Part shown: in pieces, positions 23,629 through 30,888 of the stretch
Position numbering within the stretch: the first letter of the stretch is position 1
Layout of the letters: every line of letters starts with the position of its first letter
Source: an uncultured Kiritimatiellota bacterium
GTDB taxonomy: Bacteria; Verrucomicrobiota; Kiritimatiellia; RFP12; UBA1067
NCBI GenBank assembly: GCA_934635385.1
Contig: CAKTZI010000021.1
Coordinates: 5,709-69,708 of the forward strand
DNA: 64,000 nucleotides
Direction of reading: 5' to 3'
Notes under the pieces: model-generated
What the model was told of the DNA's origin: nothing
Seen by the model: the letters and a program-made list of their open reading frames with translations, nothing else
Databases searched by the model: none
Translations under genes and position numbers: made by a program

Positions 23629-24510
23629 TTATATCCGCTGAAGGATTGACGGGATGAACGACGCATCCATTTTGGTCACGGCGCAGTACTTGCGGCCAAG
23701 ATCCTTTAGCGACGCGCCGAAGTGATACAGGTTCGTGCCATCGATGATCAAGAAGCGGTCGTGGAACGCCCCCGTCGCCTTGACCGTCAGCATGGGGTTC
23801 TGCTTGTTGAACTTTGCAACTGCGATTGGCGTTATCGGCGTTTTTTCCATGGTCGCGATGGTGACATTTGTCCCTCCGTGCTTATTCAAGAGGATATCAA
23901 GCGTCACATCGTCACAGTAGCCATCTACCAGAACTATGCTCTTTGCAGCCCTGCGGACAAGTTTCTTGGCGAACGAATAGCCATCGTAGTGTTTCCCTTC
24001 ATAAAACACCTTTTGAGGCGGGAAATCGTCCTCATCCATTGCCTTGAAAATCGCATCGAACCTTTCCTCGTTTCTGGCCTGGTCGGCTATCTGCCGACGC
24101 TCGACAGTTTCAAGCCTGTCGAGGATGGGCGCGACAGATGCAAGCGCTTTGCGCATGGCCACGAAGGTTCTGGTTATCCGAACGCTCGCTTCAACCGCGA
24201 CATCGCTTTTGAGCACGCTCGCAAGCATGATTATTCCATGTTCGGTAAATGCGCACATCGGCACGGAGGAGTGTTTCATCATCTTGAACCGGTCGCAATT
24301 TGCGACCAGTTCGGCCATTTCCTCTGATGACAAAAGGAAACGGAAAGAGTCGGGGAACCTTGCGAGATTGCGTTTCACTTGCTCATTCAGCCGCTTTGTC
24401 GTCACGCTATAAAGCATTGCCAAATCACGGTCTAGCATTACCTGTACACCGCGAATGGTCAGAATGAGCGATTTGATGTCATTGTTCAATGCTGCAATTT
24501 CCGTCGTCAT
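23629..24510 (-). CDS. ORF6N-PLD protein (full length)
   Basis: 293 residues from the ATG at 24510, chosen because GGAGAG lies 12 bases upstream (the longer frame needs a TTG). The ORF6N domain (LILTIRGVQVMLDRDLAMLY ... FTEHGIIMLASVLKSD) is intact, followed by a linker with the repeated EERFDAIFKAMDEDDFPPQK. The PLD-like domain has KSIVLVDGYCDDVTLDILLN and FHDRFLIIDGTNLYHFGASL. This is the closest intact relative of the plus-strand pseudogene at 5675. Its effector differs from the shuffled one in genes 18784 and 20293, so at least two PLD lineages coexist in the array. Confidence 0.87.
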   Translation of the reverse strand: MTTEIAALNNDIKSLILTIRGVQVMLDRDLAMLYSVTTKRLNEQVKRNLARFPDSFRFLLSSEEMAELVANCDRFKMMKHSSVPMCAFTEHGIIMLASVLKSDVAVEASVRITRTFVAMRKALASVAPILDRLETVERRQIADQARNEERFDAIFKAMDEDDFPPQKVFYEGKHYDGYSFAKKLVRRAAKSIVLVDGYCDDVTLDILLNKHGGTNVTIATMEKTPITPIAVAKFNKQNPMLTVKATGAFHDRFLIIDGTNLYHFGASLKDLGRKYCAVTKMDASFIPSILQRI

Positions 24511-24718
24511 GCGCAAACTCTCCTACAGATGCAGTCCACCCATTTCCGCAAACAAATCGGTGATGCCGACAATCTCCGCCCTGTACGTTCTTTGTCCCTT
24601 CGCTCCGAGGATTGAGTGCAGAGGAACGCGCCCGCGCTTTCGGCCTCGGTTCGGGGCGCGTCCGTGTCCTGCAAGTGTCCTTGTCGGCTCGGTTTGCGTC
24701 TTGTCTCTTCACGGTCAT
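24479..24718 (-). other. KRQ leader ORF copy 5, overlapping the ORF6N-PLD start
   Basis: ATG at 24718 encodes MTVKRQDANRADKDTCRTRT, starting 24 nt after the promoter at 24742. The frame ends 31 nt inside the ORF6N gene. Another frame of the same leader reads YRAEIVGITDLFAEMGGLHL before a stop, perhaps the end of a lost gene. Confidence 0.4.
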
Positions 24719-24741
24719 TGATGCCCAAATTCTGAAAAGGT

Positions 24742-24754
24742 ATTATACCAAAAA
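24742..24754 (-). promoter_or_regulatory. Promoter TTTTTGGTATAATACC (array copy 5)
   Basis: TATAAT at 24747-24742 on the minus strand, the rightmost array promoter. It drives the KRQ leader and the ORF6N-PLD gene at 23629. A REP-like element lies 40 bp upstream in place of the array palindrome. Confidence 0.6.
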
Positions 24755-24793
24755 GATGGGCGGAAAAGATGCCGACAGGAACTGGGGCGAAGG

Positions 24794-24821
24794 TCCGGAC
24801 GCGACAAGCGCGTCCCTCCCG
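24794..24821. repeat. REP-like palindromic element
   Basis: GGTCCGGACGCGACAAGCGC followed by GTCCCTCC abuts the stop of the O-antigen ligase-like gene. Same family as the elements at 27.6 and 30.1 kb, here intergenic at the end of the exopolysaccharide operon. Confidence 0.65.
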
Positions 24822-24822
24822 T

Positions 24823-26208
24823 TCACGCCTCCGCGCGTAGTTCACGCCAATTCTGGTTCAGCCATGCGAGCGTCGCGAAGCACACCATGAGAAGTAGGAA
24901 GTTCAGCTGCTGCTTCAGCACCCATTCAAGGCAGGACTGCAGGTAGCAGCCCGTGAGACCGCCCAGCAGTCCGACGGGAATGTACGCCCATCGTGTCCGC
25001 GCCAGTCGAAACGCGAGCCGCAGTGCGACGATCCAGAAATAGAGGAACCACGCGAGCAACAACGCGAGTCCCACCCAGCCGCACTCGGCCGCCGTCAGGA
25101 GGTAGATCGTCTCGACGATGCCGATGTCGCCCTTCTCGTCCCGTCCGGCGGGACTTGGATCCTGGTACTCCTCGTGTCCGTTCAGGAAGATGGCCCAGTT
25201 GTTGAGTCCGATGCCCGCGACCGGGTGGTCGCGCACCACGTTGAGCGCCGTCCGGGCGAAGAACCGGCGCTTCTCGCCCGAACTTTCGGGTGCCTTCTCG
25301 AAGCGTTCGACGATGCGCGGCATCATGAGCGCAAGACCGAGAAGCCCGACGAGGGCGAGCGGCGCGAGGCGCAGAACCTTGCGGGGCGAGAAGCGTACGC
25401 ACAGGCTCACGAGGGCGGTGAACCCGGCGGACAGCGGATAGCAGAGGATCGCGCCGCGCGAGTACGTGCGGAAGACGATGCCCGAAGCCGCCACGAACGC
25501 GCAGACGCACAGCGTCCGATAGAACGACTTCGGCAGATTGAGGTAGGCCGCAAAGAAGACGCATCCGACCAGCGTCATAAACATCGCAAGGCTGTTCGGA
25601 TGCGGAAACGGCCCGCGCACCTGGTAGATGCCCACGAGGTGATCCCGGACGACCATCAGGAAGACGGCGAGGACAACGAATGCCAAGGCCCGGAAAATCG
25701 CCTTCGCGTCCCGCACATGGGAAAGGTACGAATAGGTTGCCGCATAGGCAAGGAAGAGCATCGCCATCTTCCAGAGCTCGAAGAGCGAGAGCATGCGTCC
25801 GCGCAGAAGGAAGTGGGGCGTCCAGACGCCGCCCAGCATCGCCTCCCGAAGCGGCAGCGTGTTGTCGTTCACGCACGCCGAGACGGCGCACCAGGCGAAA
25901 TAGGCGAGGAAGAGCCACGTGCCGGGGCATCTGAAAAGCGACGTGTGCCGCACGGGCCGCAGGAAGCCCGCGACCGCCCCCGCGAGAAGGACCGCCGCCG
26001 CGAGGATGTAGGCGAGCGAGACCTCCAGTCCGCGCGCGGTGCCGCGGTAGAACTCGTAGGAGATGAAGTTGACGGCGGTCGAGTCGAACGCGAGGACGAC
26101 GACGAAGACGAGGCCCATCAGGGCCGCGAGGCATTTCCGCGACAGGACGCCGAGCGCCGCAAGCGGCAGTGCGCCGACGAGGGCGAGCCCAAAGAGCGCA
26201 TACTTCAA
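24823..26208 (-). CDS. O-antigen ligase/polymerase-like membrane protein (Wzy/WaaL family)
   Basis: 461 residues, with ten or more hydrophobic segments spread along the chain and a large extracytoplasmic loop near the C-terminus (about 310-380). The loop holds RTALNVVRDHPVAGIGLNNW, the typical (V)...HP..G.G..N motif of the Wzy_C/WaaL family. An upstream FPHPNSLAMFM and RTYSRGAIL also fit. Such proteins polymerise or ligate polysaccharide at the outer face of the inner membrane. It is the last gene of the exopolysaccharide operon and overlaps the STAS gene by 4 bases. Confidence 0.85.
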   Translation of the reverse strand: MKYALFGLALVGALPLAALGVLSRKCLAALMGLVFVVVLAFDSTAVNFISYEFYRGTARGLEVSLAYILAAAVLLAGAVAGFLRPVRHTSLFRCPGTWLFLAYFAWCAVSACVNDNTLPLREAMLGGVWTPHFLLRGRMLSLFELWKMAMLFLAYAATYSYLSHVRDAKAIFRALAFVVLAVFLMVVRDHLVGIYQVRGPFPHPNSLAMFMTLVGCVFFAAYLNLPKSFYRTLCVCAFVAASGIVFRTYSRGAILCYPLSAGFTALVSLCVRFSPRKVLRLAPLALVGLLGLALMMPRIVERFEKAPESSGEKRRFFARTALNVVRDHPVAGIGLNNWAIFLNGHEEYQDPSPAGRDEKGDIGIVETIYLLTAAECGWVGLALLLAWFLYFWIVALRLAFRLARTRWAYIPVGLLGGLTGCYLQSCLEWVLKQQLNFLLLMVCFATLAWLNQNWRELRAEA

Positions 26209-26540
26209 GAGGCGAACGCCTTGCGCGCCTCCTCAACCGTGTCGAAGATCTCGAACACGCGGAAGACCTTCGTGATGTCGAAAACGATCCGAGGATGCGC
26301 CTGCAGGCACGCGAGGCGCACGGTACCGCCGGCCGCGCGGGACTTCTGGAGCGCGCGCACGAGGACGCCGAGGCCCGACGAGTCGATGTGCGTCATCTTC
26401 GAGAGGTCGACAAGGAGGTTTCTGTCCTGTTGCAGCGCCTTGTCGAGAACGGCCTGCACCGTCTCGGCGCACGAGGCGACGAGCCGTCCGTCGATCTGGA
26501 CTTCGACGTAGCCGTCGCAGGGTATCGTGTTCGTTGTCAT
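26205..26540 (-). CDS. STAS-domain anti-sigma-factor antagonist
   Basis: 111 residues forming one STAS domain: YVEVQIDGRLVASCAETVQA, LLVDLSKMTHIDSSGLGVLV (the DSSG serine is the usual phosphorylation site) and RLACLQAHPRIVFDITKVFR. Such proteins toggle binding of an anti-sigma kinase or a synthesis enzyme by Ser phosphorylation. Its place inside an exopolysaccharide operon, with an HPt protein at the other end, suggests partner-switch control of polysaccharide export. The SpoIIE-type phosphatase at 47292 could dephosphorylate it; that is inference. Confidence 0.9.
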   Translation of the reverse strand: MTTNTIPCDGYVEVQIDGRLVASCAETVQAVLDKALQQDRNLLVDLSKMTHIDSSGLGVLVRALQKSRAAGGTVRLACLQAHPRIVFDITKVFRVFEIFDTVEEARKAFAS

Positions 26541-26558
26541 TGTCAGAGCCTTTCGTTG

Positions 26559-27818
26559 TTAGAGGTTCAGGATTGAATTCGAGTTGACGAGCGGGTAGCC
26601 GATCAGGTTGATGAGCTGCGCCGTGGGCAGGAGCTTGCGGACGAAGACGTTGTATTCGGAAACGTCGTCCTTCGGCACGTAGACGACGTCGCCCGCCTCC
26701 AGCCGCACGTTCGGCGCACGGCCGGAGAGGATCGCGTCGACGTGGACGCGGTAGAGGCGCGGATTCGCGACGCCGCCCCGGATGATGACGACGTGCGACC
26801 AGTGCGTCTCCTTCATCCAGCCGCCGGACGCCAGCAGCTCGATGAGGCCGAGGCTGTTGTCCCACAGCTTCTTGTAGGGCTGCACGACGTCGCCGACGAG
26901 GCAGACCATCGCCTCGGAACGGACGCCGATGTAGACGTAGTCGTTCTTGCGCAGGATCAGGTTGTGGATGGGGCTGCCCTTCTCGATCGCGAGGCGGAAG
27001 TCGACGGGCACGAGCCTGCCGTCACGGACGAAACGCGAGTTGACGAGATCGGCCGCGTCAAGGTCCTGGTCACCGAAGCGGCGCACGCTCGAACCGCCCG
27101 CCTTCGCGTAGAGGTCGGAGAGCCGCATGCCCGTGGAGATGACGTAGGTGCCGGGGTGGGTCGCCGCGCCGCCAATCGTCACGGTCTCGGAGCCGACGGC
27201 GAGCGGCGTGATCCCGACGGCTGGCGCGTTGATGTAGTCGGCCAACCCCTTCTCGATCTTCCGGGCCGCCTCCGCGAGCGTCAGCCCCGCGACCTTGACC
27301 TCGCCAAGGAAGACGATGCCGATCTTGCCGTCCGGCGTGACGACCGTCCGCCGGCTCAGGTCTTCGTGGTTGTAGACCGCCAGGTACACCTCGTCGCCGG
27401 CGTTGATCGTGTAGGGCTTCTGCGGCGCGTTGTTGAGCGCGACGAGTTCCGCGTCGCGCGCCCGCAGCTGTTCCTCGCTCAGGCTCGACTCGGCAACGGC
27501 CGCCGTCTCGGCGTCGGCCAGTTCCGGGTACGCCTCCAGCTTCTCCGTCAAGCGCTCGGCGTAGCACCCCGCAAGAAGCAGCAAGGCCAGTGCCGACAAA
27601 GTCCGTGCGGTTGCGGTCGCGACAAGCGCGACCCTCCCGATGACCCTCTTGGCAGTTCTGCGAAGATGCGGGAGGGACGCGCTTGTCGCGGCCGAGGTAT
27701 CCGTCAGCGGGAGGGACGCGCTCGGCCCCTTGCGGCCCTGCGGGTTCGCTTCGCTCAGGCAACCCGACGCCTGCGGCGCGGGCGAATCTGTCGCGTCCGT
27801 GTTCTGAAACAATCTCAT
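26559..27818 (-). CDS. Wza-like polysaccharide export lipoprotein with REP-encoded N-terminus
   Basis: 419 residues. The ATG at 27818 shares a base with the GumC-like stop. The lipobox-containing signal (RTLSALALLLLAGCYAERL) begins only about 69 residues in. The residues before it (GPSASLPLTDTSAATSASLP ... VIGRVALVATATA) are encoded by REP-like elements and look non-functional. An internal start just before the signal is likely to be used. Downstream are a poly-export domain (YTINAGDEVYLAVYNHEDLS, VTPDGKIGIVFLGEVKVAGL) and two SLBB-type repeats ending ANVRLEAGDVVYVPKDD-like. The protein would form the outer-membrane channel for the exopolysaccharide. Confidence 0.85.
   Translation of the reverse strand: MRLFQNTDATDSPAPQASGCLSEANPQGRKGPSASLPLTDTSAATSASLPHLRRTAKRVIGRVALVATATARTLSALALLLLAGCYAERLTEKLEAYPELADAETAAVAESSLSEEQLRARDAELVALNNAPQKPYTINAGDEVYLAVYNHEDLSRRTVVTPDGKIGIVFLGEVKVAGLTLAEAARKIEKGLADYINAPAVGITPLAVGSETVTIGGAATHPGTYVISTGMRLSDLYAKAGGSSVRRFGDQDLDAADLVNSRFVRDGRLVPVDFRLAIEKGSPIHNLILRKNDYVYIGVRSEAMVCLVGDVVQPYKKLWDNSLGLIELLASGGWMKETHWSHVVIIRGGVANPRLYRVHVDAILSGRAPNVRLEAGDVVYVPKDDVSEYNVFVRKLLPTAQLINLIGYPLVNSNSILNL
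27615..27725. repeat. REP-like cluster inside the 5' part of the Wza-like gene
   Basis: Three elements: GGTCGCGACAAGCGCGACCC (27615-27638), its inverted partner GCGGGAGGGACGCGCTTGTC (27668-27693) and a partial one (27707-27725). The first two face each other with a 29-bp gap. All lie upstream of the lipoprotein signal and within the open frame. Confidence 0.75.
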
Positions 27819-29788
27819 CAACTTGCCTCCTCCGCAAAGTCCTTGGCCGTCAGCCGCCCGTCCACGACGACGAGCGGCACCTTGCCGACCGCCTCGGCGT
27901 CCCGCGCGAGCCGCCGCAGGGCGGCGCGCGGCGTCCGTCCCGCGCCGACATGGAACAGCGACACCTCGGCGATCTCCAGCATCTGCCGCAGGAAGATGTC
28001 CGACGTGACCGGCTCCGCGCACCGCAGCAGCACAAGGTCGAAGCGCGTGCGCAGGGTCGCGATGTCCTCGCCGAGCAGCTTCGTCTCCGACGGCGAGAGC
28101 GCCAGCGGATTCGCGCGCGCGAACCATCCCCGGTCGCCCATCAGGCAGACCGACGCCAGAAACTCGGCGCCCGCCGGCGCCTCGAACGTCTTCGCCGGAA
28201 CGATGTCGAGGGCGACGACGCGGCGGCCGGCCATCGTCAAATTCCAGTGCATCGCCTCGCCGAGCTCCTCCACGAAAGAACCGCCCGGCAGAAGGCCCAT
28301 GAAATGGACGGCCTTCGTCGCCGTCTCCCGCTCGATCTGGAAGCAGATGCGGTCGAGCGTGTCCTTGTACGCGACGCCCGCCGGACACGTCGCCTTCGGC
28401 GTGACCGGCCCGAGCGACCGCACACCGAGGCAGCAGGCCGCCTCGCGGGCGTTGCGCACGCGACCGAAGAGGAAGTCGACGAGGACGAGCAGCGTGAGCA
28501 GTCCGCCCGCCGCGAAGAGCCCGCCCACGAGGCCGAGCAGGTAGTTCTTCTTTGCGTGCGGCGAGGCGACGCGCCCGCCCGTCGCGCGCTCGACCTGCGT
28601 GAGGTCGCCGGCGATCGACGCCTGCAGATAGCGGATGTCCGAAATCGTCTCCTCCAGACCCTGAATCGTCGGCTGCAGCGTCTCGCGCTGGCGGCGGAAC
28701 GCCTCGAACTGCGGCAGGAGGTCGGAGAGCGTCTTCAGCTGCCGCTCGTTCGCGGCAATCTCCTGCGCAAGCGCCGCCCGGCCCGACCGGTGGATCTCGC
28801 ACTCGACTTCGGCGTTCCGCAGCTTCTCGTAGACGGCGGTCAGGCGTTCGAGTTCGGCCACGGTCATCGCCGGCATCTCGTGCGCCTTGAGGAAGGCGTC
28901 CAGCCGCGCCTGGCAGTCCGTGCGCGTCTTCAGGACGACCGCGAGGCGCGGGTTCCTGTCGGTGTAGAGTTCGCGCAGACGCACGACCTCCTTCTCCGCA
29001 CGCCGCAGCTCCTCCTGCAGGTCCTTCAGCTCGTCCGCGTGCCCGAACGCCTTGGCGGAGACGGTGCCGAGCTCCGCCTTCAGCCGCTTCACGCGCAGCT
29101 CCTCGTTCGTCACCTTCACGTCGAGTTCGGAAAGGCGCACCTTCTGATCGGAGATCGTCGTGCGCAGACGTTCGACGTCGGCCTCCGGCGCGAGGATGCC
29201 GTGCTTCTGCGCGAGCCGCTGTTCGTCGGCGTCGAGCGCCGCCGTCTGCGCGAGCAGTTCCTGCCGCCGCGCGTCGATCGTCTTCAGCCACTTCTCCAGC
29301 TCGGCGCGGCGGTAGGCCGCGTATTCCTCCAGGCAGATGTCGGCGAAGCAGTTCGCCTTCTCGACGGCGCGCGCCTCCGTGTTGGCCTTCACCGTGATCT
29401 CGAAGAGACGCGGATCCCAGCGGTTCTGCACGAGCGAGAGGTCGATCCACGCGCGCAGGCGCTCAAGACCCGTCAGCTTCGCCCGCTCAATGTAGTCCCG
29501 CACCATCGCGTCGCGCGTCAGGATCTGGAAGACCTGCCGGGCGTCCATCGCCGGGATCTTCGCCGCGCTCTTCGGATAGAACTGGAGCTTCGTCTGCACG
29601 ACCACGCGCTCGCAGGAGCGGGCCGTCCGCCGCACCAACAGGAACGTCAGCGTGCCGGCGACGGCGACAAACGCCGCGAGGGCCACCCACAGCCAGCGGC
29701 CCGCCACGATCAGCAGGACGCGCCGCAGGGCGTTCAGCCGCCGGACCTGCTCTTCCTCAAGTTCCCGTTCGCTCTTTCCGTCACTCAA
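27818..29788 (-). CDS. GumC/Wzz-type chain-length and export protein with degenerate kinase domain
   Basis: 656 residues. Two transmembrane helices (RVLLIVAGRWLWVALAAFVA near 25-50; NYLLGLVGGLFAAGGLLTLL near 440) frame a long periplasmic coiled coil (about 180-400). The C-terminal cytoplasmic domain has the layout of a BY-kinase, but the Walker A is replaced by MGLLPGGSFVEELGEAM and the usual Tyr cluster is absent, so kinase activity is doubtful. The start is a TTG at 29788, supported by GGGAGG 7 bases upstream and by overlap with the previous stop (TTGA). It should set chain length and connect synthesis to the Wza-like channel. Confidence 0.8.
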   Translation of the reverse strand: MSDGKSERELEEEQVRRLNALRRVLLIVAGRWLWVALAAFVAVAGTLTFLLVRRTARSCERVVVQTKLQFYPKSAAKIPAMDARQVFQILTRDAMVRDYIERAKLTGLERLRAWIDLSLVQNRWDPRLFEITVKANTEARAVEKANCFADICLEEYAAYRRAELEKWLKTIDARRQELLAQTAALDADEQRLAQKHGILAPEADVERLRTTISDQKVRLSELDVKVTNEELRVKRLKAELGTVSAKAFGHADELKDLQEELRRAEKEVVRLRELYTDRNPRLAVVLKTRTDCQARLDAFLKAHEMPAMTVAELERLTAVYEKLRNAEVECEIHRSGRAALAQEIAANERQLKTLSDLLPQFEAFRRQRETLQPTIQGLEETISDIRYLQASIAGDLTQVERATGGRVASPHAKKNYLLGLVGGLFAAGGLLTLLVLVDFLFGRVRNAREAACCLGVRSLGPVTPKATCPAGVAYKDTLDRICFQIERETATKAVHFMGLLPGGSFVEELGEAMHWNLTMAGRRVVALDIVPAKTFEAPAGAEFLASVCLMGDRGWFARANPLALSPSETKLLGEDIATLRTRFDLVLLRCAEPVTSDIFLRQMLEIAEVSLFHVGAGRTPRAALRRLARDAEAVGKVPLVVVDGRLTAKDFAEEAS

Positions 29789-30888
29789 TTGAAAACCTCC
29801 CAGTCTCGTTCCGTCTCCGGCGGCACGCCGTCCGCCAATGTCGCGCGAATCGTCTCCAGAACCCGCACCGTGCAGTCCTGCCCAAGCGTCGCGAGCGGAC
29901 CCGGCGTCCGCCGCCGCACAAGCCACCGCACCAGCTGGCGGACGCTGCGCCGCCGCAGTTCGCCGCCGTGCCGCGCGAACAGCGCATCCGCCGCCGCACG
30001 CCACGCCGCAAACGCCGCCTCCCACGTCAACGGGAGGGCCGCATCCGCCGCGTTTCCGGTCGCGACAAGCGCGTACGCGTCGTTCCCGGTCGCGACAAGC
30101 GCGACCCTCCCGTGCGCCAATCCTGTCGTAAACAGCCGCGCCCGCACATTCGGGAGGGCCGCGCTTGTCGCGGCCGCGTCGCCCGTTGGCCGCCGCTTGA
30201 AGGCGCACGCCCGCGCATACGCCGCGTCGCCGAGCGCGGCTTCGCGCGCCGCGAGCGTCCAGGCGTAGCGTCCCTCGGCGATGAGCCGCGCATCGCCCGC
30301 GCCGAGGATGGCCTTGTTCAGGTTGCGCAGCACGAAGCCGTCCGCCCGCCCGCCGTTCGCCGCGAGCCGCCGCCGCGCGAGTTCGAGGCCCATGCCCCGG
30401 TTCATGAGCAGCCGCGCCGCCTCGCCCGCCGGAATCTCCGACGGCGCATGGAGCCGAGCCCCCGACCACGCCGCAAGATCGAAGCCCGCCGGCGCGACCA
30501 CGACGTGCGCGTGCAGGAGTTCCTGCACCATCAGCCGCCGTTCGTCCCGACGGAGACGCGCCGCCGTGCGGAGCGTGAAATCGACGTCGAGGCCGAGCCG
30601 GGCGCCGAACGCGGCGGAGACCGGCGCGAGCCGTTTCGCGAGCGTCGGCAACGCCGCCTCCGGCGCGTCCATGAGGACGAAGAAGTCGAGGTCGTTGTAG
30701 AGGCGGTGGTCGGCCGTCGCGCCGCCCTCGCCGCGTCCGTAGCCGCCGCCGAGGACAAGCCCCGCGAAACCCGGCAGGGCGAGGTTCCGCACCGCCGCCG
30801 CGAGCTCGGGCAGCGCCGCGCGGATCTGCGCATCCGCCGCCGCGTCGCGCACGGCCGTGAAGGACACATTCTCGAACGCCCCCGTCAT
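29785..30888 (-). CDS. Nucleotidyltransferase-fold protein with REP-derived insert
   Basis: 367 residues from the ATG at 30888 (overlaps the upstream stop by 4 bases). The N-terminal half has a nucleotidyltransferase signature, GLVLGGGYGRGEGG and LYNDLDFFVLM (DxD), then DVDFTLR as third acidic site. The substrate is unknown; location in the operon suggests sugar or phosphate transfer in polysaccharide synthesis. Residues about 238-285 (AATSAALPNVRARLFTTGLA ... GRVALVATGNDAYALVATGN) are encoded by four REP-like palindromes at 30031-30177 and split the helical C-terminal part. The open frame is kept through all of them. Confidence 0.75.
   Translation of the reverse strand: MTGAFENVSFTAVRDAAADAQIRAALPELAAAVRNLALPGFAGLVLGGGYGRGEGGATADHRLYNDLDFFVLMDAPEAALPTLAKRLAPVSAAFGARLGLDVDFTLRTAARLRRDERRLMVQELLHAHVVVAPAGFDLAAWSGARLHAPSEIPAGEAARLLMNRGMGLELARRRLAANGGRADGFVLRNLNKAILGAGDARLIAEGRYAWTLAAREAALGDAAYARACAFKRRPTGDAAATSAALPNVRARLFTTGLAHGRVALVATGNDAYALVATGNAADAALPLTWEAAFAAWRAAADALFARHGGELRRRSVRQLVRWLVRRRTPGPLATLGQDCTVRVLETIRATLADGVPPETERDWEVFN
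30031..30177. repeat. REP-like cluster inserted in frame in the nucleotidyltransferase gene
   Basis: Elements at 30031 (CGGGAGGGCCGCATCCGCC), 30057-30080 and 30087-30112 (both CGGTCGCGACAAGCGCG), and the inverted 30150-30177 (CGGGAGGGCCGCGCTTGTCG). The last two form an inverted pair. All four fall inside coding sequence without breaking it. Confidence 0.8.

Noticed and set aside
16343..24754. A prophage, suggested by ORF6N and RhuM domains
   Set aside because: No integrase, terminase, capsid or tail gene is nearby; the Xer-type recombinase at 54425 is next to topA and looks chromosomal.
25174..30268. Long plus-strand frames (25174-26511, 26742-28544, 27683-30268)
   Set aside because: All lie opposite the well-supported exopolysaccharide genes; repeated EGRACR peptides in them are just REP elements translated.
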